Below are positions 10,086-22,739 of a DNA stretch of 64,000 nucleotides, one piece after another. The notes under the pieces were generated by a model. The model was not told the origin of the DNA. It was given only the letters and a program-made list of their open reading frames with translations, and did no database searches. The position numbers and the translations under genes are program-made. The stretch comes from Phaeoceros laevis (Eukaryota > Anthocerotophyta > Anthocerotopsida > Notothyladales): assembly GCA_049999765.1 (NCBI GenBank), contig JBNGIQ010009355.1:1-64000 (forward strand), in the 5' to 3' direction. Numbering within the stretch: the first letter of the stretch is position 1; the number at the start of each line of letters is the position of its first letter.

Positions 10086-13000
10086 ATGATAGCACGCGAT
10101 GGGATGCAGTCATCTTCTAAAGAGGATTCCATGCCTCCCAAAGAATCCGGTTTGCCAATGCCTAGTACCTCTTCGTCTGATCGTTGCAATGAACACGGGA
10201 AAAAGAGACTCTCGGCAGATTCACGGTGCTTAGAAGATGGCCGTTTCCAACGTTTTATGCAGTGGATGCAAGTAAATAACAGGACAACTTCCGTGCAATA
10301 TTTCGTTCACCTTGTCACTTTGACTTTGCCATGACTACTTTGCATGTGTCCAGTGGCAATTCTGGACCCGCATACAGATAGGAAGCCTGGAATTCTATGG
10401 GTATTGCGTTTCAAACACTTGTTGCCCACAATAGTTCAACTGAAAAGGATAATGTTCTTGTCCATGTTTCGTTGGTAAGGTCAATGGAGCTGTCTTTCGC
10501 GGTTGTCATGTCAAGCGTTGCACAGATGACGAGCATCAGGGCTATGGGATTTACGCCTCTTCAGATGGCACTGAAGGTTGTCCATGTTGATTAAGCTCTG
10601 TATTCCGTCCTTCAAAGGGTTGCATTGTCAATGTGGTCAAGGTGCTTGCCAGTAACAGGAGTTGCCATCTCTTTCAGGAGTACTTATGGTGACTCCACTC
10701 AGCATGGCTATCACCGCAGTGACAATTTTGCAAGACCCTTTGCTGGGAGCCGAATACATGAAACTTTTTGAGAATCAAGAAGTAGATGACCGACTCCTGA
10801 TCATGGTTTTTCTTCTGGTGGAACATGCTCGAGGCCAGTCTTCTTTCTGGGATCCGTATCCTTTTGACGACCCAAGTTGTTGCATGTTCGTACCAATGAT
10901 ATGCAGAATAGAGAAACACGTCATTTGCATTGTGATTAGCTGCAGTAGTTTTCCACCTCAATTCGTTGCAGCTATCTCAAAATATTGCCAACTCGGTTTG
11001 GAAGCCCAGTGTGTTTTACTGAAGAGGAGCTGTTAGAGTTGCAAGGAACTGCACTTTTCACAGCAACTGTCGCTCAGGTTTGTTGTTAATCTGACAGTCT
11101 CTACTGTAGTCTTGGTGCATGGGCTTGCAAGAGGAGATGATGTCCTTAGTCTGACTTTTATTATGTTTTGCAACCTGGGTTTACATTATGCTCATGTCCT
11201 GTCTCCAGCTCAAGAGCCTCAGGACGACATTTGATACCAAAGTCAAACCTCTTGTGGAGCGATTTCTGACATTAGCTGGCATATCTAACTGGTATTGCAA
11301 TTTTCAATGCTAGAGGTGTGATATGACGCTCACCTTCACGTCGTTCTATTGCCTCAGACCCGTGTTTTGTCTTATGCTCAGGGCAATCACATTTGAAGAC
11401 TTTCTATGGTGAGCAGTTATGTCTGGGTGCACTCTATAAGCTGGTAGGTTTTTGGTCGAGTGACTCGGTTATATCTGGCCGTGCCCCCCCCCCAGATTAG
11501 AGTAAAAGCATGGTTTGAGTGGGGTTTTCTTGCAAACAGCTTAGAGCTGCATTAAAGATGAAGGTTTGATGAAGATTTGTCCTTAGGAAGCCAGCTGTCC
11601 TTATTATCAAGTATCGCTGATATTGCAGGACAAACTGTATTTTTTGGTCACGCGCTCTTAGCATTCCTTGCCCGCATTCATATGTCTTTCCAGTTCTACC
11701 GACAAACTCTGAGGCACTTTCTCCTCAGCAGAAGTTGATCCCCTCGTCACACTGTGGGCTTGGAACCACAGATGAGTTGAGGCAGGGGGATGTGGAATTA
11801 GTCCATAATGATTCTGATCTTGACGAAGACCTTCAATCCATGGAGAGGCAGGAGGACAAGGTAGTTGATGCCCCAGTGACTGACGGTTACGTGGTTAAGA
11901 ACGACAGTTTGAATGGATCGGCACATGTAGAGACGAAGGACAATTCTGGTGGTCATGGTGTCCAAGAAGATGCTATATCTGTAGAAGGCCTTGTTCCAGG
12001 CATAGACTTCTGCAACCATGGTGAGTTCTCTGGTTCCCTGTTATTGTGCAGAGGCGAAGGTCAAAATTGTGATGTGCTCCAGTGACTTGATTCTGTGTCA
12101 GGCTAAAGGAGGCCGCCTTTACAGTGCGTCACTTCTCGGTGTTGGGCAACGTGATTCTCGACCTTAGTTTATATCTGATGGACAATCATGCTAAACCTCT
12201 AATACAAAAATGTGGTACCCTTTTTGCGGCAATCAGATACCACGGCGGCTGCTTTGTGGGAAGTGGATGGCCAGGAGGGATCTGTCACTGGGGTGCCCTG
12301 CTCCATGTATCTTGTGACATGTACGTGTACAATAATGCTGTCATGTTCAATACGACGACAGACTGGACGTTTTGTTCACTTGATACCAGGCTGCTCATCA
12401 CAGACTTTGTGTTAACTTCCTGAAAGGCTTCTGTCTTGTTTGTATCTTGTGCCACTGAATTTGCTGTTGAGCAATTTCTGTGGTGACACTGTAATGTGTT
12501 TCAGTGCCAGGTTATCCCTATGAATTGGATGCCGAAATTCGAATCAAGTATGGGAGTAAAGGAAACGAGGTATACTTTTGTCTTCTTGTGCGGTACTGGA
12601 TAACAACATGTGGGCTGTTCAGGTAGTTGGAAATGTGTCGTTGGTTGATAATCGGGGTGCTCTTTTGAAGCATTTCCACGTCTTAATCATACGATTGGTC
12701 CTCATGAGGCTACTTTGAATTTGCCACTATCTTGCCGTTTTGTGTTGCAGGAGCTTTTTTTTCTTTATGGATTTGTCCTTGAGGACAACCCAGACGACTT
12801 CCTAATGGTAAGAAGAAGATCATTTCTGCAATCCTTCGTTATTGCTACGTGCTTGTGGCTTCAGGTAATCTAAGTCCAATGTATGGGCTTCCTGTGCTAC
12901 GTGGGGAGATGTTTGAAACCATTTTTTGTCTGTGGTGCTGATAATGTTAATGAGCTTTGATTCCCTGCACACAGTTTTAAGACTGTTTCGAACATCCAAA

Positions 13001-14228
13001 GCTTTACATAAGTCCCTGACAATCTTGATGTTGGATGAGATGCAGGTTCATTATCCCAGACAGGCTCTGTTGCAGTCGCCCTGCTGTGAAGCAAAGCTTC
13101 AACTGCTGCAAGGACAGGTGCCCTCTGTCAGCATGTGCATGTACCTACCATAACTGTATATCAAGTTCTATGTCTCGTGAACCTGAAATGTGGGCCCTTC
13201 TACTTGTCAGGATCTGGAATTGCGGTGGTTGCTAAGTGTATCTTTACTTAAGAAGGGGTTCCTTAGGCAAGCACAGAATGAAGCACATGATGCAACACCG
13301 GCAGAGCCACTGCATAAGCACATCTCATGCGGATATAGTTGGAGTGGAAACCGACGGCCCCCTCGTGAGCTGGACCGCATTGTCTTCCCAGAGACTGTTA
13401 TTGCAGCACTACGCACTGTTGCCATGGCAGAGGCACAGTTTCAGGCCACTGTGGCGTTGCTTGATGAGGTACGCTCGCAGGAGTCATACCGATAGTGAAC
13501 GCCTGCAGTGCACACTCATAGATGCACCCGTCTGTCTGCCTTTTCTGCATTGTCTGCATGTATCCTTCAATCCTGTCAGGATCCAATTTACGTTCTTATA
13601 CTTCTGTGTGTCTACATGTTGTAGCTCACTGATTCAGGTCAGCTTCGACAACCCACCAAAGAGGACATATCTGCTGCTGTATGGGAGGTCTGTGGTGATG
13701 CAGGGGGCTACCGCCTGCTAATAGACTTGCTTACATCCATGTAAGTTGATTCCACTGACATAAGATTTGAGAGTATTGAGTTTCTTGTTCAAACAACGGG
13801 TGATGTTCGTCGTTGTTGATGATTCACGCACATGTCAGAAAAATCGCTTTGGAGCAAGGCACTGGAACTCGTCAAATGGATGCTCAGTTGCTTGAGAAGG
13901 ATCTGGCTGCAAGGGCAAGACTGAAGCAGGTTGAGCCCTCGAGGTAAATACGACTGAGTAACTGATCACAACATTCGTAAGTCGAGTGGCATGTATTCTA
14001 TCATGAAAATATGGTAAGGGTATAAATATTGGTTGCTATATGGCCAGCAGGGAAGGAAGTAAGGATTTAGTGCCGAGCTTGGATGAACAGGAGAAAAGCT
14101 CGATGGAGAGGTATGTATTGACAGAAAACAAGCGAGCATGCGTCATATATAGAATGGGTCAAAAGCAGTTGGCCGAATTGTTCTTAGCTGCAGCTGAGGA
14201 GGCTCTGGCGTTCTGTGAAGAAGAATAA
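10086..14228 (+). CDS. SET-domain protein lysine methyltransferase, Rubisco-LSMT/SETD-like (multi-exon)
   Basis: Predicted SAM-dependent protein-lysine methyltransferase with a split SET domain followed by a substrate-binding helical domain. Exon 1 starts at ATG 10086 and ends QRFMQWMQ at the donor near 10271. Later exons give QGYGIYASSDGTEG and VLMVTPLSMA (SET N-flank), LIMVFLLVEHARGQSSFWDPY, LPTRFGSPVCFTEEELLELQ (about 11000) and ITFEDFLWANSVFWTRALN. The catalytic GLVPGIDFCNH motif ends near 12020, after an acidic insertion (about 11740-11980). It is followed by GNEELFFLYGFVLEDNPDDF (about 12560-12806). The C-terminal domain runs to ENKRACVIYRMGQKQLAELF and stop TAA 14226-14228; its last intron ends at CAG before GGAAGG near 14047. 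The acidic insert inside SET resembles certain plant SET proteins more than canonical Rubisco LSMT, so the substrate is open. Converges on FZL. Confidence 0.85.
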
Positions 14229-14567
14229 TATAGACAGTTCGCTGCTTCCCCAAGCAGCTAGCGGTGGGCAAAGTACCCCCACCACCGAATGACGTTACTT
14301 AGTGAGATGATTTTGAATGTAAGTCTACGGAAGTTTCCCTCGTTTAAAATTCTATTTTCTTCGCAACTTAGTCTAGTTGCTTCTAATAGACAATGGTACA
14401 ACAGCTTCGTTGAGGTAGCCACAGCTACGGAGCTTTGGCCTTTCACCTGCTTCTCAACGACAATGAAACAGTAAAACAAATACAAGCCTAGTATACGGAT
14501 TGAATACCCCGTATACATCCGGCCTGCTGTGAAATAATATAGCACAAACATAACGCTGGGTATCTCA
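14229..14567. other. Intergenic 3' region between convergent SET and FZL genes
   Basis: About 340 bp, AT-rich in the middle, expected to hold both 3' UTRs. No other feature seen. Confidence 0.5.
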
Positions 14568-17500
14568 TCAAGCTCCGAGGTTCTGCACTCTGCTCCTTAG
14601 TGAGCGCAACTGCTTGTCGAGTCTCTCCAGCCGGACCTCAAGAGAGGCAATCCGATCTGACTCCTGTCGGGCTGCTGTTCTGTAAGGTGTAACGATTCCG
14701 TCTACATCTTCCCGAATCTTCCTGATTGCCTCTTGCAGATCTTCTTGCATAGCAGCCTCTATCTGTCGTCCCAGGGAGTCCGCGACTCGACTAACCTTCT
14801 TCTTTACTTCAGCGCGCCGACCGGGAAGGTTTACAACGCCCACCAACCTGAACAACCGGGAAGGTTTACAACGCCAAGTAGCTGTTGAGCATAACTTCAC
14901 ATCTAATCTGGGATGACTAGAAACTTCACACACAAGATTAGCAAGACCGTACACACTTCAACTTGTAAGAGCCAATCAGCTTACCCTCCGGCAGAGCACA
15001 CTGCCAAGGCTATGAGGTCCTCCAACGTTGTGGGCAAGACGGAGGTTAAGACGGAGGCTGAGAGTCCTGCAGCACCAATTCCACCAAATGTGCCCATAAC
15101 CTGCAGCACTACCGAATTACCAGCCTGGCCCTTGATCTGGTTCAATGAAAATATGTAAGATGATGCACACGATTTAAACGTACCACTTCTCGCATTTCCT
15201 GCTCCAACAAGATCATAGCAGCATTTGTGTCAAAACCCTTAAGTATCTCCATGCTCGTATTAGGTTCCAACAGAATTCTCTTGTTGTCAGGTTTCACTAG
15301 ATCCTCTGCATTTGTCACACCGGGGCCCTTGCCCAGATCAGGCCACCGGCTTCTTACATTGTCTACGGAGCTGCACAACTGGCGCTCATTGTTCGACAGC
15401 AACCAGGTAGCATGCTCCTCAAGAGCAACCTGACATGGTGCACCAAGAAACCTGGAGTTGTCATTGATCTGCCCGTACACATACATGATTTGTAAATACA
15501 TTAAAATTCACAAGCAAAAGTACCTGCACACTTGCATAAGCAGAACTCAGAACTTTGCGCTCGAAATCGACCGTAACAGGTAGCGACTGAGTCATATCTG
15601 TTCCAATAATGTACTTCGCAGCAACCTCGACATTGGAGAGACGAAGTATCGAATCAATAAACTGGTCAGCACGGTCCTTGGTAACTTCGACCTGCAAGCT
15701 AACACGAGGTCATTACTAAGATCACATACGAGAAACATCCAGCTGGGCACCAAGTTCTTCTCCCACTAACAGCAGGGGCATTGGCATAGAATGCAAATAG
15801 CCAAATTCATACCAAAGTGAGGGTCCGCTGCCTCTGTAGAACAGCAGTTTTCTGTAGGGCTTCTACATATCGCTGAATTTGCTCCTCAATCCCTGCTAAT
15901 GTCTGTAGATCGGCCACAACTTTTTCTTTGTCTGCAGACAATTTCCTCTCACAAGCAGCAAGTAGAGCCACTCCAATACCCAAAGGAGTGTCAAGCTTGA
16001 GCCTGATCCTCTCTGCTCCAGCATCTGTCGAACCGCCCATGAAGCCCATGATGAAGTTTTCCAAGTTGTCAAAACCACTAGCTCTCCAGTCTGCATCTTG
16101 ATATAACCACTCGGCATCAACCACCCCATCTCTTTCAACTGCAATCTTTGCCTTGAGTGCTTGGCGGGCAGAGACCGGATAAACTACAGCAGACTCAATG
16201 CTTAGGAAGCGTTGAGCATTTTCTGCAACGAACTTCGTCACCTCGTCCAGCTGGAGATACAAAATGGCAACTCGCCTCAGGCCAGAGTCCCCCACTGTGA
16301 ACAGGGCAAGCCTTGAAATAAGGTTAGCAACACAGTACCTCATCAAGGTCCTTCAAGACATCTGACTTGTTGAGGATGAAAACCACTTTCTTGCCCCACT
16401 GTCGAATATAACGGAGGAAGGACACCTGACAACAATCAAGCATGTGAGCTTGTCTTAGAAAACAAGATGGCCTAATAGCTATCCAAAACAATTGTACAGT
16501 GGCAAAGGTATGCAGCTTACTTCACTTTCAGTAAGGGGCCTATCTGCTGACAATACGAATAAGATCAAGTCTGCTCGTGGAACGAATTCTTCGGTCAATC
16601 GTTGTTGACGCTGAAGAATAACATTTGTACCGGGAGTGTCGACGAGATTCATCTGCTCTGTTTGAACAATAATGAGAAATCCTGTCACCCCTCCTACACC
16701 TATATCAGAAGAGACTGCCTTGGGTTCTCCCATTATTTTACTAGGTATGCACAGGAAAGAGGAAAGGACACGACCTGCTTCAACAGAGGGGCCCGAAGGA
16801 ACTGCATAAAATGGCCATCTGGATGTCTCTCCGATCTTTCTTTTGCCTCCTCTGCGTCCCCACAGTGCCGAAGCAGAGTGATTTCATTTGTAGTAGGGAG
16901 CACGCCTTCTTTTAAAAATTTCTTGCCTAACAAAGCGTTTATAAGGGACGACTTTCCAGAGTTGAACTCTCCCTGCAAATCACCCCGACAGATCATGAAC
17001 ACATGCAGTTTCTACATTTATTCAGGTGAGGAGGTTTGGCACCAAGCAACAAGAGAATATAGCACTTACAACCACAACAATAAGGAATAGCTCATCTAGC
17101 TGCTCCAAAGCATCCGCCAACAGAGATACCTCCTCCATCTGCAATGTATCACTGAGACACCAACCCTTTAGACATTGTCTGCAGGATAAATTGTTCTCCT
17201 GTGCCAGAAATACCACAGAGCCTGATTTCGATAAATTCTAAGAGCAGACCTCTGAGGAAGCATCCCGTACAAAATTTATCATAGCGCTCAAGAGCTGGCG
17301 TTCCTCCTCCACAATTTGACTTGCCAGTGAGTCTAAAGACTTCTTACAAGGAGCTGTCGTTTCCACAAAATTTTCTACTTCGCTGCCACTGCCATTTGCT
17401 TGAGGTGTATACGGCGAGAGGTCGCCTGAGGAAATCAATACCCTTTGCTGAATTGCCAAACCAAGTGCCTCCAGTAAAGATGTAAAATACAGTGGCACAT

Positions 17501-18582
17501 CTCTTTCTGCTGAAACGCAAGCATCCACCGCATTTAGCACGACACCGTTCCCTCCAACCTTTAAAATCTCAAGGCCAACCGTAGCACTGGCTGAGTCGCT
17601 GAATGAGGCCCGGGTATATGATGTTTCCACAAAAACGGGAATGCTCACTTGGTCACTCACGGCCTTAACCAGTTCCTGCAACTCTGCATCTTCAGAGGAC
17701 GTTAAAATCAGCAGGTCTGCCCCTTCACCGGCCGTTGCGCTTAGGGCTGAAGCTTTAGTAGAAACCCTTCTGCCTACTATTGGGAGGACAGATACTTCAG
17801 GCAAACTGGTCTGCATCATTCTTCTTGCCACAGCAGCAGGCAGCCCTGGTACACGAAAAGGGGCGACACAAAAGAGGTCAAGAGGTCAGGTTTTTGACGA
17901 TTCGAGCAATCCTCATCACATAGGCGAATAAGCTGAGAAAGTTACCTTGATCAGATAGAAGAACACCATCAGCCCCAGCAGCAGCAGCAATATCAACCCG
18001 TTCAGAAACAAGCAGTTGAGCTCGGCCTCTCAGCAATGCCTTCAAATTCCGTGCAGCCTCATAGAGGCTAGCTCCTCCTGCAGGGCCTTCAGCACCAGCA
18101 TCGAGGACAATCACGGTCACCCCGGTTGCAACTCCTACACTCAAAAAGGCTAAAAAGTTCGAAACATCGCCCTCCGTTATCTCCTCTGCTCTCACTCGCA
18201 AGACAAGACCTGGCAGTTTAATCTCCGACCTCCTTAAACCTCCGGGAAATATCCCTCTAGAGGCTTGAGGTGATTCACTGTCCGTTGTTGCAGTTCCGGC
18301 AATGTCGCTGCTACTCAATCCTACGCCAACAGATATCTTCACAGGACAGAATACCTCGGATTCTCTCCCACGCCAAGAACGACCAAGCAACCCTGCTCGC
18401 CCATACCTGAGCCCTCTCGTATTTCTTAAAGAGGAACTGGTCAAGACAAGAGGAGATTGAGGCACGCAAGGGTAAAACCGAGAGCATTGTATCAGACACA
18501 TGATTAGCTGTACACAGATTGAAAGATTTTCTGTCACGCTATATGGAGCAGCCGGCGTTCTACGAGCTTCCGGCACTGGCAC
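14568..18582 (-). CDS. FZL: FZL, plastid FZO-like dynamin-related GTPase (multi-exon)
   Basis: Membrane-remodelling dynamin-like GTPase of plastid envelope and thylakoid, related to fuzzy onion/mitofusin and needed for thylakoid organisation. The N-terminus (ATG 18582) is a long, Ser/Arg-rich transit region. A TIM-barrel-like domain resembling thiamine-phosphate synthase follows (LLVSERVDIAAAAGADGVLL, near 18000-17940), as in plant FZL. GTPase motifs are G1 GEFNSGKSSLINALLG (about 16980), G3 LVDTPGTNV (about 16640) and G4 FILNKSD (about 16380). A long helical stalk follows. The C-terminus has a hydrophobic paddle (TTLEDLIALAVCSAGG, about 15010) and a coiled coil ending SLRSRVQNLGA, stop 14570-14568. 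The intron before the last exon contains a duplicated 3' splice-site region. Convergent with the SET gene. Confidence 0.93.
14820..14875. repeat. 35-bp-period duplication at an FZL 3' splice site
   Basis: A 21-bp sequence beginning ACCGGGAAGGTTTACAACGC is present at 14820-14840 (in the last FZL exon) and again at 14855-14875 (in the preceding intron). Each copy has a candidate AG acceptor upstream on the minus strand. Confidence 0.85.
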
Positions 18583-20878
18583 CAGGCAGGGGCTGCTGGT
18601 TGCGATGCTGGTTGCAAGCTCGCGTTGGACATTCAGAGTCCTGCTTTTGTCTTGACACCCGGAGAGACCGCAGCATGTATTGAGGAAGAGTGTAACGAGT
18701 ATGGCCGGACATGCTGCGGTGCTGCATATGACCTTCTCGAGAGCCTCACGAAAGCTAAAGCTTTCGGTTCAGCAGCTATCTCTCCAATAGCCAACTCAGC
18801 GTTCCTGCGGATGAGATCCAGATTGCGTAGTCTATTTTACGTCGACATTACTACACAGTCACAAACGTACGATGTGGCTCAGGACTTCTTACCTCTCATC
18901 ATTATCTGCAACATTTTTATTTCTACTCGTGCAAATGGGTCAAACTGTGTTGCACCTGTAACCTTGTATATGTAGTGTATGTGTATTTTGTGGGTTTACC
19001 TGCACATTGTGTGTGTTTATTGCATCCAAGTAAGGCATGTATCAAAGTCTAGTTTATCCTTCCTTGCGCTGTGGTTTTCCGCACAAACCATGGTGGATGA
19101 TGCATCCTAGCAGGACACTTGAGGTGAGCTTTTTCAATAAAAATCTATATAATGTCATGTTGAATGAGCTTGAGAAGTTGAGATCCTCCATCCTAGCATC
19201 TTATATTATAAAAGAATAGGACACACTCACTTGGAAGCAAAAGAGAAGCAAGAGAGAGAGTTTTTAAATGGTTTAATTGTGTGGGATGGATGGGCGGATT
19301 CAGGTGTTGTTGCGAACCGCACGCTCCGAGGCAGCGCGACCGCGGGATAAAATAAGGACAGTTCTCGGAGTTAAACCCCAAACCTACCCTTCCCACTCAG
19401 AAAACCCAACCACATGGCATACTCCATTACACAAAGATTATTGGTTTAAATTATCTATATCTTAAATAGGGACGGGTAATTGCCGTCGACGTCGACGGGC
19501 CTACACTAGTTTCAATATAACTTTTGACCTTATGCTAAGGAGAAGGAGACCAAAGGGGAGGAAGTTAATTGCTTGCTTGAGGCTCAATAAACTATGTAAG
19601 TTAATAGAATAGTATAGAAATTTAAGTTCTATAAGAAGTATACAAGAGGTAGACAATGTTCCTTTGAGACAACCAAGATTATGGCAAAGGTTGATCCAAC
19701 ACCTAAGTGAACATATGGTGCACAGGAGGCTCATTTTGTACAATGGGCGACAATCATCAAGCAAGTACTAACTCCTCAACATCACCACAATGACCACATT
19801 GGTTGTGCAAGAGCCTGGTTTGGCTGGCTCAATGTGTAGTGTATTTGTAGTCTTTGTACCTTCATCCTTTCAGAAATATTAATAAAAGAAAACCCCTCAA
19901 AATTCAAAATTTGGGCCTAAAAAGCTAATGAGTCATGACCAATATCAAGTAAATAACGATATATACTTGTATATAAGCAAGTTCTGAAGATGTTGACATG
20001 TCATCCTCGTGAAAGATATCATCTAAGTATGCTAAAAAATATCATGTCATGTAGACCTTGGTATCAATTTATGCATGTTGTTTAAATGCAAAATGGTACT
20101 AGAAATAGTTTTTTGTGTGCATACACCCATAATAATATACATTTTATTTATTTATTTATAATTAGGCGTATGCAGCCTGAGGCTATGACGCCTGAACGTG
20201 AATAAAACAACATGAATGAATGATCATTTGGGAAAGCAAAAGAAAGAGGAATAGACCAAACAAAGTAACAAAGCTAAATAGCTATGTAAAGGAACATAAA
20301 ATGCAAGGATAGTAGAGCAAACCAAATAAAGCAATGAAAAGAATCTAACAACCTAAACTTAAGAAAATCGCCAAAAATGCCTTGAAGTCAATACATATAC
20401 ATGCATTCAACAAGATTAATAGTTGTTTAGATTATCTCGGTGGCAACTATCTCGATCCAAATGAGTGGCCCTTATGGCTATATATGAACTATGAAGGATA
20501 GACGCGTGAGCATGAGAGGAAAATTAATTCTTGACGAACTTGTGGTTTCCTAAGGTAGGTTTTAGTTGTGGTGTCCTAAGGTAGGTTTTAGTTTTGACAT
20601 GTATGCATAACCTTGTCATTAGTGTTCAAATCCAGTGTGATGCAACCTCCTACATTTTTGCTCAATGTGCTCTAGACAAATGAAATAGCTTAGGTTTTAG
20701 AATTTTCAATCAAATATATCTAGCTATCTAAAAAGTTCCTCATTTGTCAATAGTGCAAGATCCTTTTATCTTCTGCTACTTGTGCCTTAATGTCTAATCC
20801 TTCCTTGGTTGATGAATGCTTGTTGAACACAGAGGACAGCCAACACAGGACATCGATCTAAAGCAATTCGTATAGAAG
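18583..20878. other. AT-rich gene-poor intergenic region
   Basis: After the FZL upstream region (to about 18.9 kb) the sequence becomes strongly AT-rich to about 20.8 kb. It contains a TTTATTTATTTATTTA microsatellite near 20148-20163 and a 26-bp direct duplication at 20541-20592. No motif-bearing frame was found; the composition differs sharply from the neighbours and may mark old transposon remains. Confidence 0.5.
20541..20592. repeat. 26-bp tandem duplication
   Basis: TGTGGTTTCCTAAGGTAGGT plus TTTAGT at 20541-20566 is repeated at 20567-20592 with one mismatch. Confidence 0.8.
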
Positions 20879-22081
20879 ATGGACACACACCATAAGCGTT
20901 CGAGCGAAGAAATGATAAAAACGAGGGCTAGCTCTAGCACCAATTTTGTGAAAGTTGCTCCTTCTGCAAAAGGTCACTCCTACGTTTTGAGGCTTACCGA
21001 CAAGCTAGCCCTTGAGGCAAAGCTTGATGAAGAAGGTATCCTGGAATCCATAAGGGAGATGTGGAGAACCCTTCCATGTGAATTGCCTTCCCATATCCAT
21101 GTTTGGAAGTTCAAGGACCGGGAGGATCTGATGAGGGTAGTGATCGTGGGGCTGCGGGGTACTCCTTTTCAACACGCCTTGTTTGTGTTCGACTTTCACC
21201 TGGTATGTAGCCTTGTTTGCCACGTTACATATCCTTGCTTGTTTAGTGAGACGGGCACGGTCAATGTATCCGTTAGTTGCTAATGCCAGCTTCAGCTAAC
21301 CAGGCCCCTCACGGAGCACACTCACCCGAACTGATACTCGCTGTACATGATTGCCGAACAGATGCCACTGGACATCACGTTCCGAGGTGGATTCCAGGGC
21401 TTTCAGCAAATCGAAGTAGCGATGATTGCGAAAAAGAAAGCAGAAACCGATGCTGCTGCTGATGCAGCAGGAGAAGCAGCAAAAGCGGCAGCAGAAAGAG
21501 CGGGAGTAGGAGAAGCAGCAAGAAAAGCAGCAAAAGCAGCAGTGAAAGAAGTAGCCGCAAGAGAAGCAGCAGAATTAGCAGAATTCAAGAGGTTGAATCC
21601 TGCGTGCTTGTATTGGTACCTGAACCAATACTGGACACCGACTGATATAGAGATGATGCTGCCACTTCGCCACGACGTGTCCTATTCCTGGTACGGGCTG
21701 AAGCACAACTTGGAAAAGCAATTGGAGTGGCTAAATGACCGGATCCAAAGTGGAGAGCAACTTTTGTGGGAGGAGTGGTTGGAAGAAATGGCTCCGAGAA
21801 AAAGCTACTCAGGGGAGACCGGGCACCGTCATCAGATGTGCCTTTTGATGTGCCTCAGGATTATCATTTTCGTGCTGGAGGCCCCACCGGAGGGGCTGGA
21901 CCGGTTCGTGTACCGTCACTTCGCGGAGCACAAGGAGGAGATTCTGCGTACCTATGAGGAGCTTGCTAGTGGCATTGGAGAGTGCAAGCCCAACATCGGG
22001 CTCAAGAGTGCCATCTCCCACTTGCTTCCTAGTCTTAGACGTGCACTGTCGGACCCAAGGGTCACGCTTTCTGACCAATAG
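20879..22081 (+). CDS. Divergent UBC24/UBE2O-like E2 protein without recognisable catalytic cysteine
   Basis: Proposed two-exon gene, join(20879..21202, 21362..22081), 347 residues, both exons in phase 0. Exon 1 ends with the large-E2 signature LMRVVIVGLRGTPFQHALFV then FDFHL (residues 84-108), which matches the region just before the catalytic loop in UBC24/UBE2O-class ubiquitin-conjugating enzymes. The C-terminus (about residues 272-345) again resembles the tail of that class: PPEGLDRFVYRHF, then IGLKSAISHLLPSLRRAL. Between them the expected HPN and GKVCLSLL active-site segment is absent. Its place is taken by a Lys/Ala/Glu-rich helix (about 136-190) and a Trp-rich segment (YWYLNQYWTP). Reading through the intron meets in-frame stops, so a different acceptor could restore only a few residues. 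It may be a non-catalytic E2 variant, a chimera or a decaying copy. The fold relationship is by eye. Confidence 0.5.
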
Positions 22082-22134
22082 GCACCTGTGATACTTCTTT
22101 TCTTCTTAGGAAAATAGCCCCTCAATTCTCATTT

Positions 22135-22584
22135 TTGCAAAGTTTGCAAACTTCACTCACCGTGATTATAGTATCTTATACCATGTCCATCATCTGCCAC
22201 CCACGCTTGATGCTTCACCCCTTCGTCGAAAAACTGTCAGCCCTAAATTTCTCGTACACGATTCTGCCGCACTGTTACATGCACAGATGGCTTGATACTC
22301 GGCAAGCTCAAGCTTTAAGCCTCCCAGCTGCCATGGGCGAGACCACGCATCTTCTGGAGGGAACCATCTCTATGGAGGCAAGGTTCCAGAACCTGTCATT
22401 GCGAGATTTCTTCTATTTCCAGCACACTGTTTGGACAACAGGCGGAGAAAGGAGACCACCAGGCATCTTCAATATTTTCGGCTCAAGATGTGCAAGGAGG
22501 CACTGTGGCTCTGCAAAGGGAACGAACCTGCTTGGGCGGAAAGTTATCTGTGATTCGTGCTCCTGCTGTGGAAAGCGGGTATGA
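22135..22584 (+). other. Open frame of 149 codons, not recognised
   Basis: An open frame containing LPAAMGETTHLLEGTISMEA and LRDFFYFQHTVWTTGG looks less random than most, but I know no family for it. It could be an exon or an unmatched part of the decayed PPR locus just downstream. No splice model was supported. Confidence 0.2.
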
Positions 22585-22739
22585 AGGAAGCGCCCTATTG
22601 GCCACATCCTCATTTGTCTGCATGTATCGCTCAGGAAGTCGGAGAAAGGAAAGCAAGGCTTTTTCAAGGTCTCCAGTGCTCTCCACAGGACTTGCCTAAA
22701 ACTTGGTTCACCTAGTACTGGAGACCATGCAGCTCATGC

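Noticed and set aside
18625-18975. 116-codon frame just upstream of FZL
   Set aside because: No recognisable motif, lies in the FZL upstream region and fades into AT-rich sequence.
19100-20800. LTR retrotransposon in the AT-rich block
   Set aside because: No long terminal repeats, primer-binding site, polypurine tract or reverse-transcriptase motif could be found.
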